In this document: positions 1 through 8,882 of the stretch, piece by piece
Layout of the letters: each line of letters opens with the position of its first letter
Position numbering within the stretch: the stretch's first letter is position 1
Origin: Bradyrhizobium barranii subsp. apii
Lineage (GTDB): Bacteria > Pseudomonadota > Alphaproteobacteria > Rhizobiales > Xanthobacteraceae
Assembly: GCF_011516635.5 (NCBI RefSeq)
Contig: NZ_CP096256.1
Location: 310,001-374,000 of the forward strand
Reading direction: 5' to 3'
DNA length: 64,000 nucleotides
Translations under genes and position numbers: made by a program
Notes under the pieces: model-generated
The model's database searches: none
What the model was told of the DNA's origin: nothing
The model's input: only the letters and a program-made list of their open reading frames with translations

Positions 1-2
1 AA

Positions 3-1262
3 CGGACGGCCGCCCAACATCAATCGCTGCTGCATTTCGTCGGCAGCGGCGCCTGGTCGGATGAGAAGGTGCTGGGCAAGGTACGAGAGATGGTCCTGCC
101 GGCGATCGAACGCCAGGGCCCGATCGAAGCTTGGATCATCGATGACACCGGATTTCCCAAGCAGGGGCGACATTCGGTTGGAGTTGCACGGCAATATTGC
201 GGGCAGCTCGGCAAGCAGGATAATTGCCAGGTGGCGGTGTCATTATCGATTGCCAATCACCACGCCAGCCTGCCTGTTGCCTACCGCCTTTATCTTCCGA
301 AGGAATGGACTGAGGATTGCGATCGGCGGCGCAAGGTGGGCATTCCTGCCGAAGTCGGCTTCCGGACCAAGCCGGAGATCGCGCTGGAGCAGTTGCGGTG
401 GGCCTGTGCGACCGGCCTTCCGCGTGGTGTCGTGCTGATGGACGCGGGCTATGGCAACAACAGCGATCTGCGCACGGAGATCACGGCGCTGGGATTGACC
501 TATGTGGCGGGTCTTCTGTCGAGCACAACGGTATGGGCGCCCGGCACCGGTCCCTTGCCGCCGAAGCCATGGTCGGGCCGCGGCCGTCCCCCGAAACTGA
601 TGCGCCGCAACCGTCAGCGTCGGCCGGCCGCCGTTAAAGCGCTCGCGATCGGCCTGCCGGCCAAAGCTTGGCGCACCATCACGTGGCGGCAAGGAACGAA
701 CGAAAAGCTGAGCTCGCGCTTTGCCCGCGTGCGGGTCCGTGCCGCGCACCGTGATTATTGGCAAACCACCCAGCGGTTGGAGGAATGGTTGCTGATCGAA
801 TGGCCGAAAGGCGAGGACCAGCCTACCAAATACTGGCTCTCGACATTGCCGGAGGATGTGGCATTCCGGACTCTCGTAGAGACGGCTAAATTGCGCTGGC
901 GCATCGAACGCGACTATCAGGAACTCAAGCAGGAGGTCGGGCTTGGCCACTTCGAGGGACGCGGCTGGCGCGGCTTTCATCATCACGCAACGATGTGCAT
1001 TGCAGCCTTCGGATTCCTGATCTCCGAGCGGGAGGCGTTTCCCCCCTCAGGCGCTCGGCGCGCCCGGCCGATCCCGCTCGCTCGCGTTTCCGCGGATTAC
1101 AGACCCCGCGGTTCTGCCGCTACGGACCCAACGTCACATTCCAAATTCGATCACGACGATGCGACGGCGACTCGAACAAGGGCTGGTCCGAACGTTGTCG
1201 AGATGTCCTTGTTGTGCAATCAAGTTCGCCCATTTCACAGACCACCGTTTGTGACGCAGTAA
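3..1262 (+). CDS. IS701-family transposase, 5' truncated by window edge
   Basis: The frame is open from the first bases of the window, so the N-terminus lies outside it. DDE transposase of the IS701 type: an early IIDDTGFPKQG segment holds the first catalytic Asp, DAGYGN the second, and the last acidic residue lies in the RWRIERDYQELKQE helix around 900-935. The protein runs to its family-typical Arg-rich tail and MSLL motif near 1200, then reads a little further to the stop. The element's right end cuts the opposing DUF736 gene, so it inserted there. Family assignment is from recognised motifs. Confidence 0.88.
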   Translation, partial: RTAAQHQSLLHFVGSGAWSDEKVLGKVREMVLPAIERQGPIEAWIIDDTGFPKQGRHSVGVARQYCGQLGKQDNCQVAVSLSIANHHASLPVAYRLYLPKEWTEDCDRRRKVGIPAEVGFRTKPEIALEQLRWACATGLPRGVVLMDAGYGNNSDLRTEITALGLTYVAGLLSSTTVWAPGTGPLPPKPWSGRGRPPKLMRRNRQRRPAAVKALAIGLPAKAWRTITWRQGTNEKLSSRFARVRVRAAHRDYWQTTQRLEEWLLIEWPKGEDQPTKYWLSTLPEDVAFRTLVETAKLRWRIERDYQELKQEVGLGHFEGRGWRGFHHHATMCIAAFGFLISEREAFPPSGARRARPIPLARVSADYRPRGSAATDPTSHSKFDHDDATATRTRAGPNVVEMSLLCNQVRPFHRPPFVTQ

Positions 1263-1465
1263 GAATAGACGGTGTTCTCTTTCGAGGTCCGCTGCCACGC
1301 GGCGCCTATCTCAACGTTGCCGGCCGTCACGCGCAGGTCCGGCGCCTTCTCGTTACCGGAGGGTTCGGTCGGAAGGAAGCGTACCTTAATGTTGAGCAAA
1401 AGCGTCTTGATGGTGCCGGTGTACGAGCCATCTTCGGCGCGGGTGAAGGTGCCAATCTGAGCCAT
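1235..1465 (-). pseudogene. DUF736 family protein, C-terminus lost to IS701
   Basis: Starts MAQIGTFTR, the DUF736 signature, and matches the complete copy at 5576-5875 for about 60 residues, to roughly base 1285. The remaining codons come from the IS701 end. The missing part is the conserved YLSLKLDDPSF region, so this copy is probably non-functional. DUF736 proteins are about 100-residue plasmid- and island-borne proteins of unknown function. The upstream leader is shared with the second copy. Confidence 0.8.
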
Positions 1466-1641
1466 GGTGATCTCCTGTTGCTGTTTCCAAGCCCGCGACC
1501 ATCGCGGCCTTGATGGCGATCTGTGAGCGCCGCAACGACCGCCCCGCAGCCTTGGCCCGCAGCGTCAGCGGAGGATGGCGGGCTGAGCGATCTTGTTGCC
1601 TCGCGAGGAATGCCGCCGCTTGGCGGCAGGGGAAGAAGATC
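1466..1641 (-). repeat. DUF736 leader, left copy (inverted)
   Basis: Read on the minus strand, the bases before the DUF736 ATG match those before the intact DUF736 gene (5408-5575), including the blocks CTTCTTCCCCTGC, CATTCCTCGCG and CCTCCGCTGACGCTGCGG. The two copies face away from each other around the recombinase trio. Shared non-coding sequence suggests a conserved leader or a duplication of the whole DUF736 unit. Confidence 0.7.
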
Positions 1642-1944
1642 GCGAACGAGCCATTGCGGGTAAAGGTCGGCGAGCGCAGCGAGCGTATTGTGGCGCGTGA
1701 TCCGCCAGCAAAAGGCCGGTATGGACGTGAGCCCAAGCAGCTTCACAGGAGAGCATCGGCTCACAGGCATCACCAAGGCCAATGACGGCGTCACCGCACT
1801 AACCAGATTCACGCGCAACAAGAGCGTCCTTCTCCGGTTCCAAGATCGAACGGGAGAAGGCTCAACTTGCTGATGTGGCCGGCACGATCGTGCTGCCGCA
1901 CCGAACGGACCGACGGCGCGTCACCGTAGCATGATAATGAAGCC
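1642..1944. other. Non-coding stretch downstream of ritC
   Basis: Lies between the left DUF736 leader and the ritC stop. I recognise no gene here. It probably holds the left terminus of the RIT element, which I could not place. Confidence 0.4.
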
Positions 1945-2955
1945 TCACGTCGTGTCGGACGTAGATGCGTTCTCCAACAAAGAGGCGATCAATGCATCCG
2001 GCGCCCTGAACCGACCGCGGCGCAGCTCCGGCGGAACGACCGCTTCCACTGCCTCGAGCCTTTCCGAGGGATCCATGCGGAGATAGACCTCGGTTGTGCG
2101 GATATCGGCATGCCCAAGCCACAGCGCCACCTTCCGGATATCGTGCGTCGCCTGCAGCATGATCACCGCGCAGCTATGCCGAAGCTGGTGCGGAGAGATC
2201 GAACGACTGCGCAAGGACGGGCACGCCTCGGCCGCCGCACGAACGTGCTTGTCGAGCACGTACTCGAAGCCCGCACGGGTCATCGGCTCATCCTGTGCGT
2301 TGACGAACAGCTCCGGCACGCGGACTGCTCCCCTGACGCTCAACCAGGCGCGAAGGTCGCGCGCGGTGTCCTTCCAGAGTGGGAGGCAGCGTTCCTTGCG
2401 GCCCTTGCCCCGGATCGTCACGCTCGCTCCGTGCTGGAGCGACAGGTTTTCGGTCAGAACGCCGACCAGCTCGGAGACCCGCAAGCCCCCGGCAAAGCAG
2501 AGGTGCATCATCGCCCGGTCGCGCACGCCGGATCGTGTCGCAAGATCGGGGGCGTTGAGGATCGCGCGAACCTCCTCCATCGTCAGATGGCGGATGAGCT
2601 TCTGGTCGTGGCGCTTGACCGGGATGGCATGGACGCGACCGATCTGCTCAAGGGCGGAGGGCACCCGGTGCTCCACATAGCGCATGAACGTCTTGATGGC
2701 GGCGAGCCGCAGGTTGCGCGTGGCGGCGCCATTGCCGCGCTCCTGTTCGATGTGGGCCAGGAAGGCGACGATCAGCGGCGCGTCCAGGTCTTCGATCGTC
2801 AGCCGTGACGGACGCGTGCCGAGCCGTTTCGCGGCGAAGTCGAACAGCAGCTTGAAGCTGAACGCGTAGGTCTCGCAGCTTTCCGGACTGTAGCCGCGCT
2901 GGCGGGGCATGTAGTCGCGCAGGAAGCCTGTGATGAGAGGGGCGAGCTTCGTCAT
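1945..2955 (-). CDS. ritC: Tyrosine recombinase RitC (third gene of RIT trio)
   Basis: 336-residue tyrosine recombinase. A SAM-like N-terminal core-binding domain (about residues 1-100) is followed by the catalytic domain with Arg I in GGLRVSE, the HQLRHS box, GHADIRTT and the nucleophile Tyr in EVYLRMDP. An upstream extension is open, but ATG at 2955 overlaps the ritB stop as ATGA, so it is the likely start. Last gene of a three-gene overlapping run typical of RIT (recombinase in trio) elements. Confidence 0.9.
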   Translation of the reverse strand: MTKLAPLITGFLRDYMPRQRGYSPESCETYAFSFKLLFDFAAKRLGTRPSRLTIEDLDAPLIVAFLAHIEQERGNGAATRNLRLAAIKTFMRYVEHRVPSALEQIGRVHAIPVKRHDQKLIRHLTMEEVRAILNAPDLATRSGVRDRAMMHLCFAGGLRVSELVGVLTENLSLQHGASVTIRGKGRKERCLPLWKDTARDLRAWLSVRGAVRVPELFVNAQDEPMTRAGFEYVLDKHVRAAAEACPSLRSRSISPHQLRHSCAVIMLQATHDIRKVALWLGHADIRTTEVYLRMDPSERLEAVEAVVPPELRRGRFRAPDALIASLLENASTSDTT

Positions 2956-3872
2956 GCCACGCTCCCTCCAACCAGCATTTCCGCTGCCGAGGCGATATCC
3001 GCCATCATCTCCGGCGTCGCCTGGAGGTACCAGTAGGTGTTCTGGATATCGGCATGGCCGAGATAGGTCGACAGAGCGACGAAGTGCCGGGCGACCGCGC
3101 CACGCTCGACACCGCATTGTTCGAGCACGCGAGTTGCGAAGGTATGGCGCAGATCGTGGATGCGAGGCTGCTGGCTTCGCTCCGGTGCAATTCCCGCTCG
3201 CCGCAAGACGCAGCGGAATGTGTAATTCACCGTCGTCGAGTACAGCGCCCTGTGCCGGACGGATGGGAACAGCCAGTCGCTTGCGCCGGCGCGTTGGCGG
3301 CGGGCCTCGAGATAGCGGGCGAGCGCCTCGATGACCGTCGGATGCAGCGGCACGAGCCGGCTCTTGCGGAACTTGGTCTCGCGGATGTGCAGCACACCAT
3401 CGGGCCCAATGTCATCAAGCTTGAGCGCAATGGCCTCCGAGATGCGCAGTCCCGTGGCGGCGATCAGCCCGAACAGCATGACGTAGAGCTGGTGACGCAG
3501 GGGATTGGGCTTCTGACGTCGGAGCCTGCCGGCGGCCTCGAGGATGCGGGCGATCTCGTCCGCGGTATAGATATAGGGAATCGGTCGCGTTTGCCGGTTC
3601 CGCGCGAAGTCGGCGCGCGGGATCTCATGCCGAGGATCTTCGGCATGCAGGAAGCGCGCGAACAGGATCAGGTCCGTCAGGCGCCGTTCGCGTGCGCCCG
3701 GCGTCCGGGCGACCGTCGGCAACCAGGCGAGAACGGATGCGGTGCGGATATGCGCTTCGTCCCGCCCGGCGGCGAAGCGCGCGAAGGCACGAAGACACCG
3801 CTCGGCCTTGACCAGCTTGTAACCGAGCGTGCGGCGAAGGGTGATGTAGCGGTCAGCGTCCTCGCTCAACAT
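2952..3872 (-). CDS. ritB: Tyrosine recombinase RitB (second gene of RIT trio)
   Basis: 306-residue tyrosine recombinase. Catalytic signatures: GLRISEAIAL (Arg I), HDLRHTFATR (His-Arg box), YLGHADIQNT, and Tyr in YWYLQATPE. Its start codon overlaps the end of ritA by 7 nt (ATGTTGA) and its stop overlaps the ritC start, so the three genes are translationally coupled. In RIT elements the three proteins are conserved in order and are thought to act together; the individual roles are not settled. Confidence 0.9.
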   Translation of the reverse strand: MLSEDADRYITLRRTLGYKLVKAERCLRAFARFAAGRDEAHIRTASVLAWLPTVARTPGARERRLTDLILFARFLHAEDPRHEIPRADFARNRQTRPIPYIYTADEIARILEAAGRLRRQKPNPLRHQLYVMLFGLIAATGLRISEAIALKLDDIGPDGVLHIRETKFRKSRLVPLHPTVIEALARYLEARRQRAGASDWLFPSVRHRALYSTTVNYTFRCVLRRAGIAPERSQQPRIHDLRHTFATRVLEQCGVERGAVARHFVALSTYLGHADIQNTYWYLQATPEMMADIASAAEMLVGGSVA

Positions 3873-5077
3873 GGTAGCCTCCCGCCCCAGGGCTGCGCAA
3901 TCTCCGACAAGAGGCCGATATCCACCTTGGCATAGAGCGCTGTGACCGATGGGGAGCGGTGCCGCAGCACGGCGCCGACACCGGCAAGGCTGGCGCCGTT
4001 GCGCAGCATGGTCGTCGCGGCGGAGTGGCGCAGAACATGAGCCCCACGATGGATGCTTTTGACGCCAGCCCTATCGAGGGCACGGCGCACGATGCATTTC
4101 ACGGCGATGCGGCTGAGCGGCCTGACGGGCGCAGCACTCGTCAGGAAGACCCGCGTTGTCGCGACGCGCGGCCGTGCCCGCTCGATATAGGCGAGGATGG
4201 CATCGCCAATCTCCTGAGTCAGTGGCAGGCGCTCCTCGCGCCGAGCCTTGCCGGCAAGGGTTATCCTGCCAGCCACCCAGTCGATCTCACCGAAGGCCAG
4301 ATTAGCGACTTCGCTTGCCCTGAGGCCCAAGCGGGCAAGGAGCAGAATGACGGCCCGATCGCGCAGCCGATCCTCGCCGTCACAAGCGGCAAGAAGGCGG
4401 CCGATGTCGGCTTGCCCGAGGAAGCGTGGCGTCGTCGCCAACTGCCAGTTCGCGAAGCTCGGAACAGCCTGTTCCCGGCCGACCGGGCACTGCCCTGTCG
4501 CCACAAGATATTTGAGGTAGGCGCGCGTGGCGACGGTGATGCCTTGCGCCCGTCCGCGTCCGTGCGGCTTCGCGCGATCGAGCACGAAGCCGCGGATCGC
4601 GGCGGCTGTGTACGGGGCCGGATCGGTGCCGAGCGACGCCAGCAGGTCGACCAGGATCGCCTGATAGGTGTCGAGCGTGGAGTCCTTGACGCCGCGCTGC
4701 TCCCGCATCCAGCGACGGAAGGCGGCCAGTGCCGGCCAGCTCTCCTCCAGCGACGGCCGCCGCTCCGGCGGCAGCACGTTCGTCTCACGCAGATAGGCGA
4801 TGAACAGCGCGGCGGCGCCCTGTGGCGCACGAGTTGTCTTGCTACCCCGGAACACCGACGCCGATGCGGCGAAGCCGGCGGCGAGCGTTTCGATCTCGAA
4901 GCCGGACGCGCGGACCCAATCGGCCCACAGCGCGAGCAGGCGCGCCACCTCTGTTACTGTCGCCGGTGTGTATTTCCGCAGCGAGAGCCAGTCCTTGAAG
5001 TCATCGACATGCGGTTGCAGCCAGTTGATCCGGACATCAACGCTTCGGCGATGTCTGCGCTTTCGTTTTGTCACCAC
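3866..5077 (-). CDS. ritA: Tyrosine recombinase RitA (first gene of RIT trio)
   Basis: 403-residue tyrosine recombinase, longest and first of the trio, as usual for RIT elements. Catalytic residues: Arg in GLRASEVANL, HVLRHSAATT, and Tyr in SVTALYAKVD. The His after the HxLR box is within RHRSPS rather than GH. Starts at ATG 5077 with a basic N-terminus. A short overlapping frame (about 5037-5192, 51 residues) precedes it; I cannot say whether it is real. Confidence 0.9.
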   Translation of the reverse strand: MVTKRKRRHRRSVDVRINWLQPHVDDFKDWLSLRKYTPATVTEVARLLALWADWVRASGFEIETLAAGFAASASVFRGSKTTRAPQGAAALFIAYLRETNVLPPERRPSLEESWPALAAFRRWMREQRGVKDSTLDTYQAILVDLLASLGTDPAPYTAAAIRGFVLDRAKPHGRGRAQGITVATRAYLKYLVATGQCPVGREQAVPSFANWQLATTPRFLGQADIGRLLAACDGEDRLRDRAVILLLARLGLRASEVANLAFGEIDWVAGRITLAGKARREERLPLTQEIGDAILAYIERARPRVATTRVFLTSAAPVRPLSRIAVKCIVRRALDRAGVKSIHRGAHVLRHSAATTMLRNGASLAGVGAVLRHRSPSVTALYAKVDIGLLSEIAQPWGGRLPC

Positions 5078-5407
5078 GTTTTCCTTCGAGTTGCTTGTTC
5101 ACGCCGGGAGCGCCCGGCGCGTCGAGCAAACCGAAGGTTTCGATCCCATTCCATGCGATAGGCGTTTTGCCCACTGGATCCGAATCCGACATGTCCGTGG
5201 AGACCCGTCGGGCGCGGCGTGTGTCGTTGGGTCGGAGCATGCTGGCCGTAATGCCGGAGGGTTGACGCGCCGGCGGCGCCGAACGTGCTGAAGAGGCGCC
5301 GACCGCCAGCGTCGTTCTCTGCCGACAATGCCGGCGAAGCCCCCGATGCGGCCTCTCTTGGGGCTGGTCTGGCGCCGCTCCAGACTTGGCCTGCAACGGC
5401 TCCGCCG
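5078..5407. other. Non-coding stretch upstream of ritA
   Basis: Should contain the ritA promoter and the right end of the RIT element. No clear gene apart from a doubtful 51-residue minus frame ending inside ritA. The GC-rich palindrome CGCCGGGCGCTCCCGGCG lies around 5102-5119. Confidence 0.4.
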
Positions 5408-5575
5408 ACCTTCTTCCCCTGCGGCCACGCCGCATTCCTCGCGCAACAACAAGCTCGGCTGCCGCCGTCCTCCGCTGACGCTGCGGCCCGAGGGTGCAGA
5501 CGTCCGGTCCATCGCCTCACGACCGCCATCGAGGCTGCATCGGGCGGCTTCGGGGAACTCTCAGGAGATACGACA
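5408..5575 (+). repeat. DUF736 leader, right copy
   Basis: Matches the leader of the truncated DUF736 gene (1466-1641, opposite strand). Ends in an AGGAG ribosome-binding site at 5563-5567, eight bases before the ATG. Confidence 0.7.
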
Positions 5576-5875
5576 ATGGCTCAGATCGGCACCTTCACCC
5601 GCGACGACAACGGCGCCTTCGCCGGCACGATCAAGACCCTCACCCTCAACGTCAAGGCCACCATCAAACCCTGCGACCGCGACAACGACAAGGCGCCCGA
5701 CTATCGCGTCACCGCCAACGGTGTCGAGTTCGGCGCCGGCTGGAGCAGGACCGCCCGTGAGACTGGTGCCGAGTACCTCTCGCTCAAGCTCGACGATCCG
5801 TCCTTCACGGCTCCGGTCTACGCCTCCCTAGTTCAGGGTGACAAGGGCGAGCACAAGCTCATCTGGTCGCGATGA
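5576..5875 (+). CDS. DUF736 family protein
   Basis: Complete 99-residue DUF736 protein: MAQIGTFTR start, GTIKTLTLNV, APDYRV, then YLSLKLDDPSF and a terminal LIWSR, all typical of the family. AGGAG ribosome-binding site. Function unknown; such genes are frequent on rhizobial plasmids and islands near transfer and antirestriction genes. It converges with the primase-helicase gene, whose stop is 37 bases away on the other strand. Confidence 0.9.
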   Translation: MAQIGTFTRDDNGAFAGTIKTLTLNVKATIKPCDRDNDKAPDYRVTANGVEFGAGWSRTARETGAEYLSLKLDDPSFTAPVYASLVQGDKGEHKLIWSR

Positions 5876-5911
5876 CTGGCCCAACGGCGCTCCGCTCTCA
5901 GCGGGGCGCCA

Positions 5912-8350
5912 CTACTCGATCACGTAGCCCAGCGCGCGATAACCCGCTCGTCGCTTCGCTCCCATCCGGGCCAGAACCGGGACGGTATTATCGACATAGT
6001 CGACGACCAAAACATCTTTCTTGCCATCATGCTGGCGATGCAGGCGGCCGACATACTGTGCCAATGTTCCCTTCCAGGCGATCGGCATCGTCAGGAACAG
6101 CGTGTCGAGTCGAGCGTCATCGAAGCCTTCACCAATGTAGCGGCCTGTTGCGAGTATCAGACGCTCATCATCATCAGGGACATTCAACACCGTGTTGGCT
6201 GTTTTGCGATCCTTCGCGGACATGCCGCCACGCAGCACCACGAGATTTTTCACGAATGGCGAGAATCTCTGACGAAGATATTCGAGATGGTCTTTTCGTT
6301 CTGTCAGAACGATGGGCGAACGCTTGGCTTCAAGCGATTTCAATACATCATCAAAGATCAGGTCATTCCGGCCACTGTCCTGCGCCAGGGCTGCATAGAT
6401 CGCCGGCATTGACGGGCGTTCGGCCAACGCCAAGGACGGCGGCAATTCAAATTTCGTCGAGCGATCGCGGGCGCGGTGACGAATGCCACGTTCGGCAGCC
6501 TGAACTCTTGCATCGACCCGATGGCGAACAGGGCCGCATTGCATGAAGATGATGGGATGATGCCCGTCCTTTCGGGCAACGGTCGCGGACAGGCCGACGA
6601 CGTATCGCGCCTTTGACCGCCGAGCGACAAGCTCAAAGCTTGCAGCGGACAGATGATGGCATTCGTCGACAATCAGATGACCGTAATCAGCAACGATATC
6701 AGCGACCTCTCCATTGCGGACGAGGCTCTGGATGAGCGCCACATCGATGACGCCGGTCGGCTTTCTTTTTCCACCCCCGATAACGCCGATCTGTTTCGGA
6801 TCGATGTTCAAAAAGGAACTCAGGCGCTCCACCCATTGAGTGAGTAGTTCCCGGCGATGAACGAGAACCAGTGCGTTGCGGGCGCGATGTGCGATGAGTG
6901 CGGCTGCGACAACCGTCTTGCCGAAGGCCGTCGTGGCGGCGAGCACGCCGCTGTCGTGGGCAACGAGAGCATCGAAAGCCCGGGATTGTGGCCCTCGCAG
7001 TCCGCCCTGGAATGAGACGCCGGCAGGCAGCGCCGTTCCATCTTCGCGATGATCGTCCAAAATGGCGACCGCCCCGTGACTCTTGATGAGTTCGACAGTT
7101 TCGTCGAAGCAGCCGCGAGGCAGAGCTACATGTCGAGGATGGAGCTCGGCGCACGAGACGATTCGAGGCTTGCCGAATGTCGGCAAACGCATTGCTTGCG
7201 CGCGATAGAATTCCGGGTTCTGGAACGCTGCCAAGCGAACGAACTGCGCAATCAGGGCCGGCGGAAGTTCTGTCCTGTCGATGTAGATCTGATCAGCGAC
7301 CACGATCCTGATCTGCTGTGGTATCGCAGCATTGATACGCCGTGGCTCACTACGGCGTGACGGCGACATCTTCCACGGCTCGTCAGCATGTTCGTCATCG
7401 ACCGGCATCCGGACGCCCAACACCCGTCCTGACAGTTCCGCCTCGTTGGCGATCCCGAAGGCCGCATCAGCTGATAATCTTGGGAGAGAAGACAGATACG
7501 CCCATTGGTCGTCGTAAGGTCGCAGATCTCTGTCGACAAAAACGCTGTTGCCAACTTCGCGAGCTTTTCGTTGGAGGGGAAGTGCAATCAGATTGCCGAA
7601 GCCACCAAGTGGCATCGTATCCTGGTTGGGAAAGAACCGATCATAAGAGGAGAAGCCGATCTCGGGACGTTTCTCCATCGTCTCCGTGATCAGGGCCGCC
7701 CCCATCTGGCGCGCGGTCCGCGCCGGGATCGGTTCGCCGAAGAATATCCAGACATGGCCGCCATTTCCCGATCGGGACCGCTCGAGAGCGGCAGCGATGC
7801 CTCTGCCGCGGCAGGTTTGCAGGAGCGCCCCGGCGTCCTCCGCCCACGCCTCCTTGTCGAAGTCTGCGGCGAGGAACCAGCATGTTTCGTCCTGGAGCAA
7901 CGGGTATACACCGGCGACAAAGTCACCGGTGCGGGTATCGCCGCCACGAAGGTGCTTTTCGATGATGTCCTCGGAAGGAGGAATGAAAGCCTGATGCGGG
8001 CATTCCCCACATTTTACCTTCGGTTTCCCGCAGATTTCTTTCGCCCATTCGTTGGAACAGGCCGGCGAATAACCGGAGCGTCCAGCTTTTCTATTTTCCC
8101 ATCGCACCGGGAAAACATCGGGCCGCCCGGCGAACAGGCGCCGGAACAACTCGATTTTCTCGATAGATGAGGAGTTGTTGGTAACAGAGGCATCGGCAAA
8201 AGCGTGCCGTTCGGCCGCGCGGCTACCGGAGATCAGCTTTTGCTCAAGCGCTTCCAATTCACGCTCAAGCTCCATCCGCTCTGCATTCAGATCAGCTAAC
8301 CGCCGTCGAATGCGTGCGATTTCCCCCGAAGCTTCATTCTTGTCGACCAA
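5912..8350 (-). CDS. TOTE-type primase-helicase (AEP primase + SF2 DEAD/DEAH helicase)
   Basis: 812 residues. A charged coiled coil (about 10-40) is followed by an archaeo-eukaryotic-type primase domain (about 65-310) with AADFDKE (D163, D165) and SGNGGHVW (H199), the DxD and His of AEP active sites, plus a Cys cluster in CGKPKVKCGECP. Then an SF2 helicase: Walker A TTAFGKT (473-479), DECH (562-565), SAT (588-590) and QYVGRLHR (motif VI, 765-772). This layout is that of TOTE conflict-system proteins, predicted to act against mobile DNA. The start is TTG at 8350; no ATG fits upstream. It stands alone, without the nuclease or ligase partners sometimes seen. Confidence 0.85.
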   Translation of the reverse strand: MVDKNEASGEIARIRRRLADLNAERMELERELEALEQKLISGSRAAERHAFADASVTNNSSSIEKIELFRRLFAGRPDVFPVRWENRKAGRSGYSPACSNEWAKEICGKPKVKCGECPHQAFIPPSEDIIEKHLRGGDTRTGDFVAGVYPLLQDETCWFLAADFDKEAWAEDAGALLQTCRGRGIAAALERSRSGNGGHVWIFFGEPIPARTARQMGAALITETMEKRPEIGFSSYDRFFPNQDTMPLGGFGNLIALPLQRKAREVGNSVFVDRDLRPYDDQWAYLSSLPRLSADAAFGIANEAELSGRVLGVRMPVDDEHADEPWKMSPSRRSEPRRINAAIPQQIRIVVADQIYIDRTELPPALIAQFVRLAAFQNPEFYRAQAMRLPTFGKPRIVSCAELHPRHVALPRGCFDETVELIKSHGAVAILDDHREDGTALPAGVSFQGGLRGPQSRAFDALVAHDSGVLAATTAFGKTVVAAALIAHRARNALVLVHRRELLTQWVERLSSFLNIDPKQIGVIGGGKRKPTGVIDVALIQSLVRNGEVADIVADYGHLIVDECHHLSAASFELVARRSKARYVVGLSATVARKDGHHPIIFMQCGPVRHRVDARVQAAERGIRHRARDRSTKFELPPSLALAERPSMPAIYAALAQDSGRNDLIFDDVLKSLEAKRSPIVLTERKDHLEYLRQRFSPFVKNLVVLRGGMSAKDRKTANTVLNVPDDDERLILATGRYIGEGFDDARLDTLFLTMPIAWKGTLAQYVGRLHRQHDGKKDVLVVDYVDNTVPVLARMGAKRRAGYRALGYVIE

Positions 8351-8452
8351 CTTTGTAGCCTACGCCTAAATGTTCATGTCGCGCGCAAACATAGACCAAA
8401 GACGACCTCCGTTTAAGGCGGACTATGCGTCACGACGGCCCAAGGTGTTCGA

Positions 8453-8521
8453 CATTATGCGGAGCAAAATCCACCAAAACCGGCGGAAATCCAGCCTCAC
8501 AGGCCAACACTCCGCATAATG
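8453..8521. repeat. Perfect 12-bp inverted repeat CATTATGCGGAG / CTCCGCATAATG
   Basis: Arms at 8453-8464 and 8510-8521, 45 bp apart. Two further degenerate copies lie outside: ACTATGCGTC near 8422 and CTACGCATAATAG at 8527-8539. A cluster of inverted and direct short sites is the usual look of a recombinase or resolvase binding region. Confidence 0.65.
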
Positions 8522-8543
8522 CCGCTCTACGCATAATAGAGAG

Positions 8544-8616
8544 CGTTTTTAGATTGGCGGCGCGGTACCGAAACTTCAAAGTGCGCAGCTGCGAGTGCGC
8601 CGGTAATCTAAAAACG
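8544..8616. repeat. 20-bp imperfect inverted repeat around CGTTTTTAGATT
   Basis: Arms at 8544-8563 and 8597-8616: CGTTTTTAGATT then CGGCGC, mirrored with two mismatches. The 33-bp loop contains the small palindrome GCAGCTGC. Could be a hairpin or a protein-binding site at an element end. Confidence 0.6.
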
Positions 8617-8882
8617 TGTTGGACGAAGCCGCCTAGCGCGCAGCTGCCGCTATGGAAATTGGATGCTGCTTCCCGATGGACAGCGCCGTCGCCGGGGCTT
8701 CGGGGACATGCTGGATGCGGTCTTGATGCGAAACATTCTAATCGAGATATGGTCTCCCGGACGAAAGGACCGGCGACGCCAGCGCCTGGAGGGCTCGATG
8801 TCGGAGGCGTGACAATAGGACGCCTGCTGTCTGCCTTGGCAGACGGAAAGCACGATGATCAATGAGTTGAAAAGCCCGACCG

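Larger units (their letters stand above)
1945..5077 (-). mobile_element. RIT element core (three overlapping tyrosine recombinases)
   Basis: Three adjacent same-strand tyrosine recombinases with 7-nt and 4-nt overlaps, of 403, 306 and 336 residues, match the published organisation of RIT elements. The terminal repeats were not resolved; the true element must extend beyond the genes on both sides, inside 1642-5407. Confidence 0.85.
8351..8882. other. Non-coding region with paired repeats
   Basis: Between the primase-helicase start and the IS91 transposase stop. A 146-codon plus frame exists but reads as random sequence. The region should hold the primase-helicase promoter and the left end of the IS91-type element. 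Its repeats are listed separately. Confidence 0.5.

Noticed and set aside
5037..5192. 51-residue minus frame overlapping the ritA start
   Set aside because: No ribosome-binding site that I can see and no recognised family; could be real but cannot be supported.
8425..8865. 146-codon plus frame beside the primase-helicase
   Set aside because: Runs across the inverted repeats, no homology pattern and no good start site.
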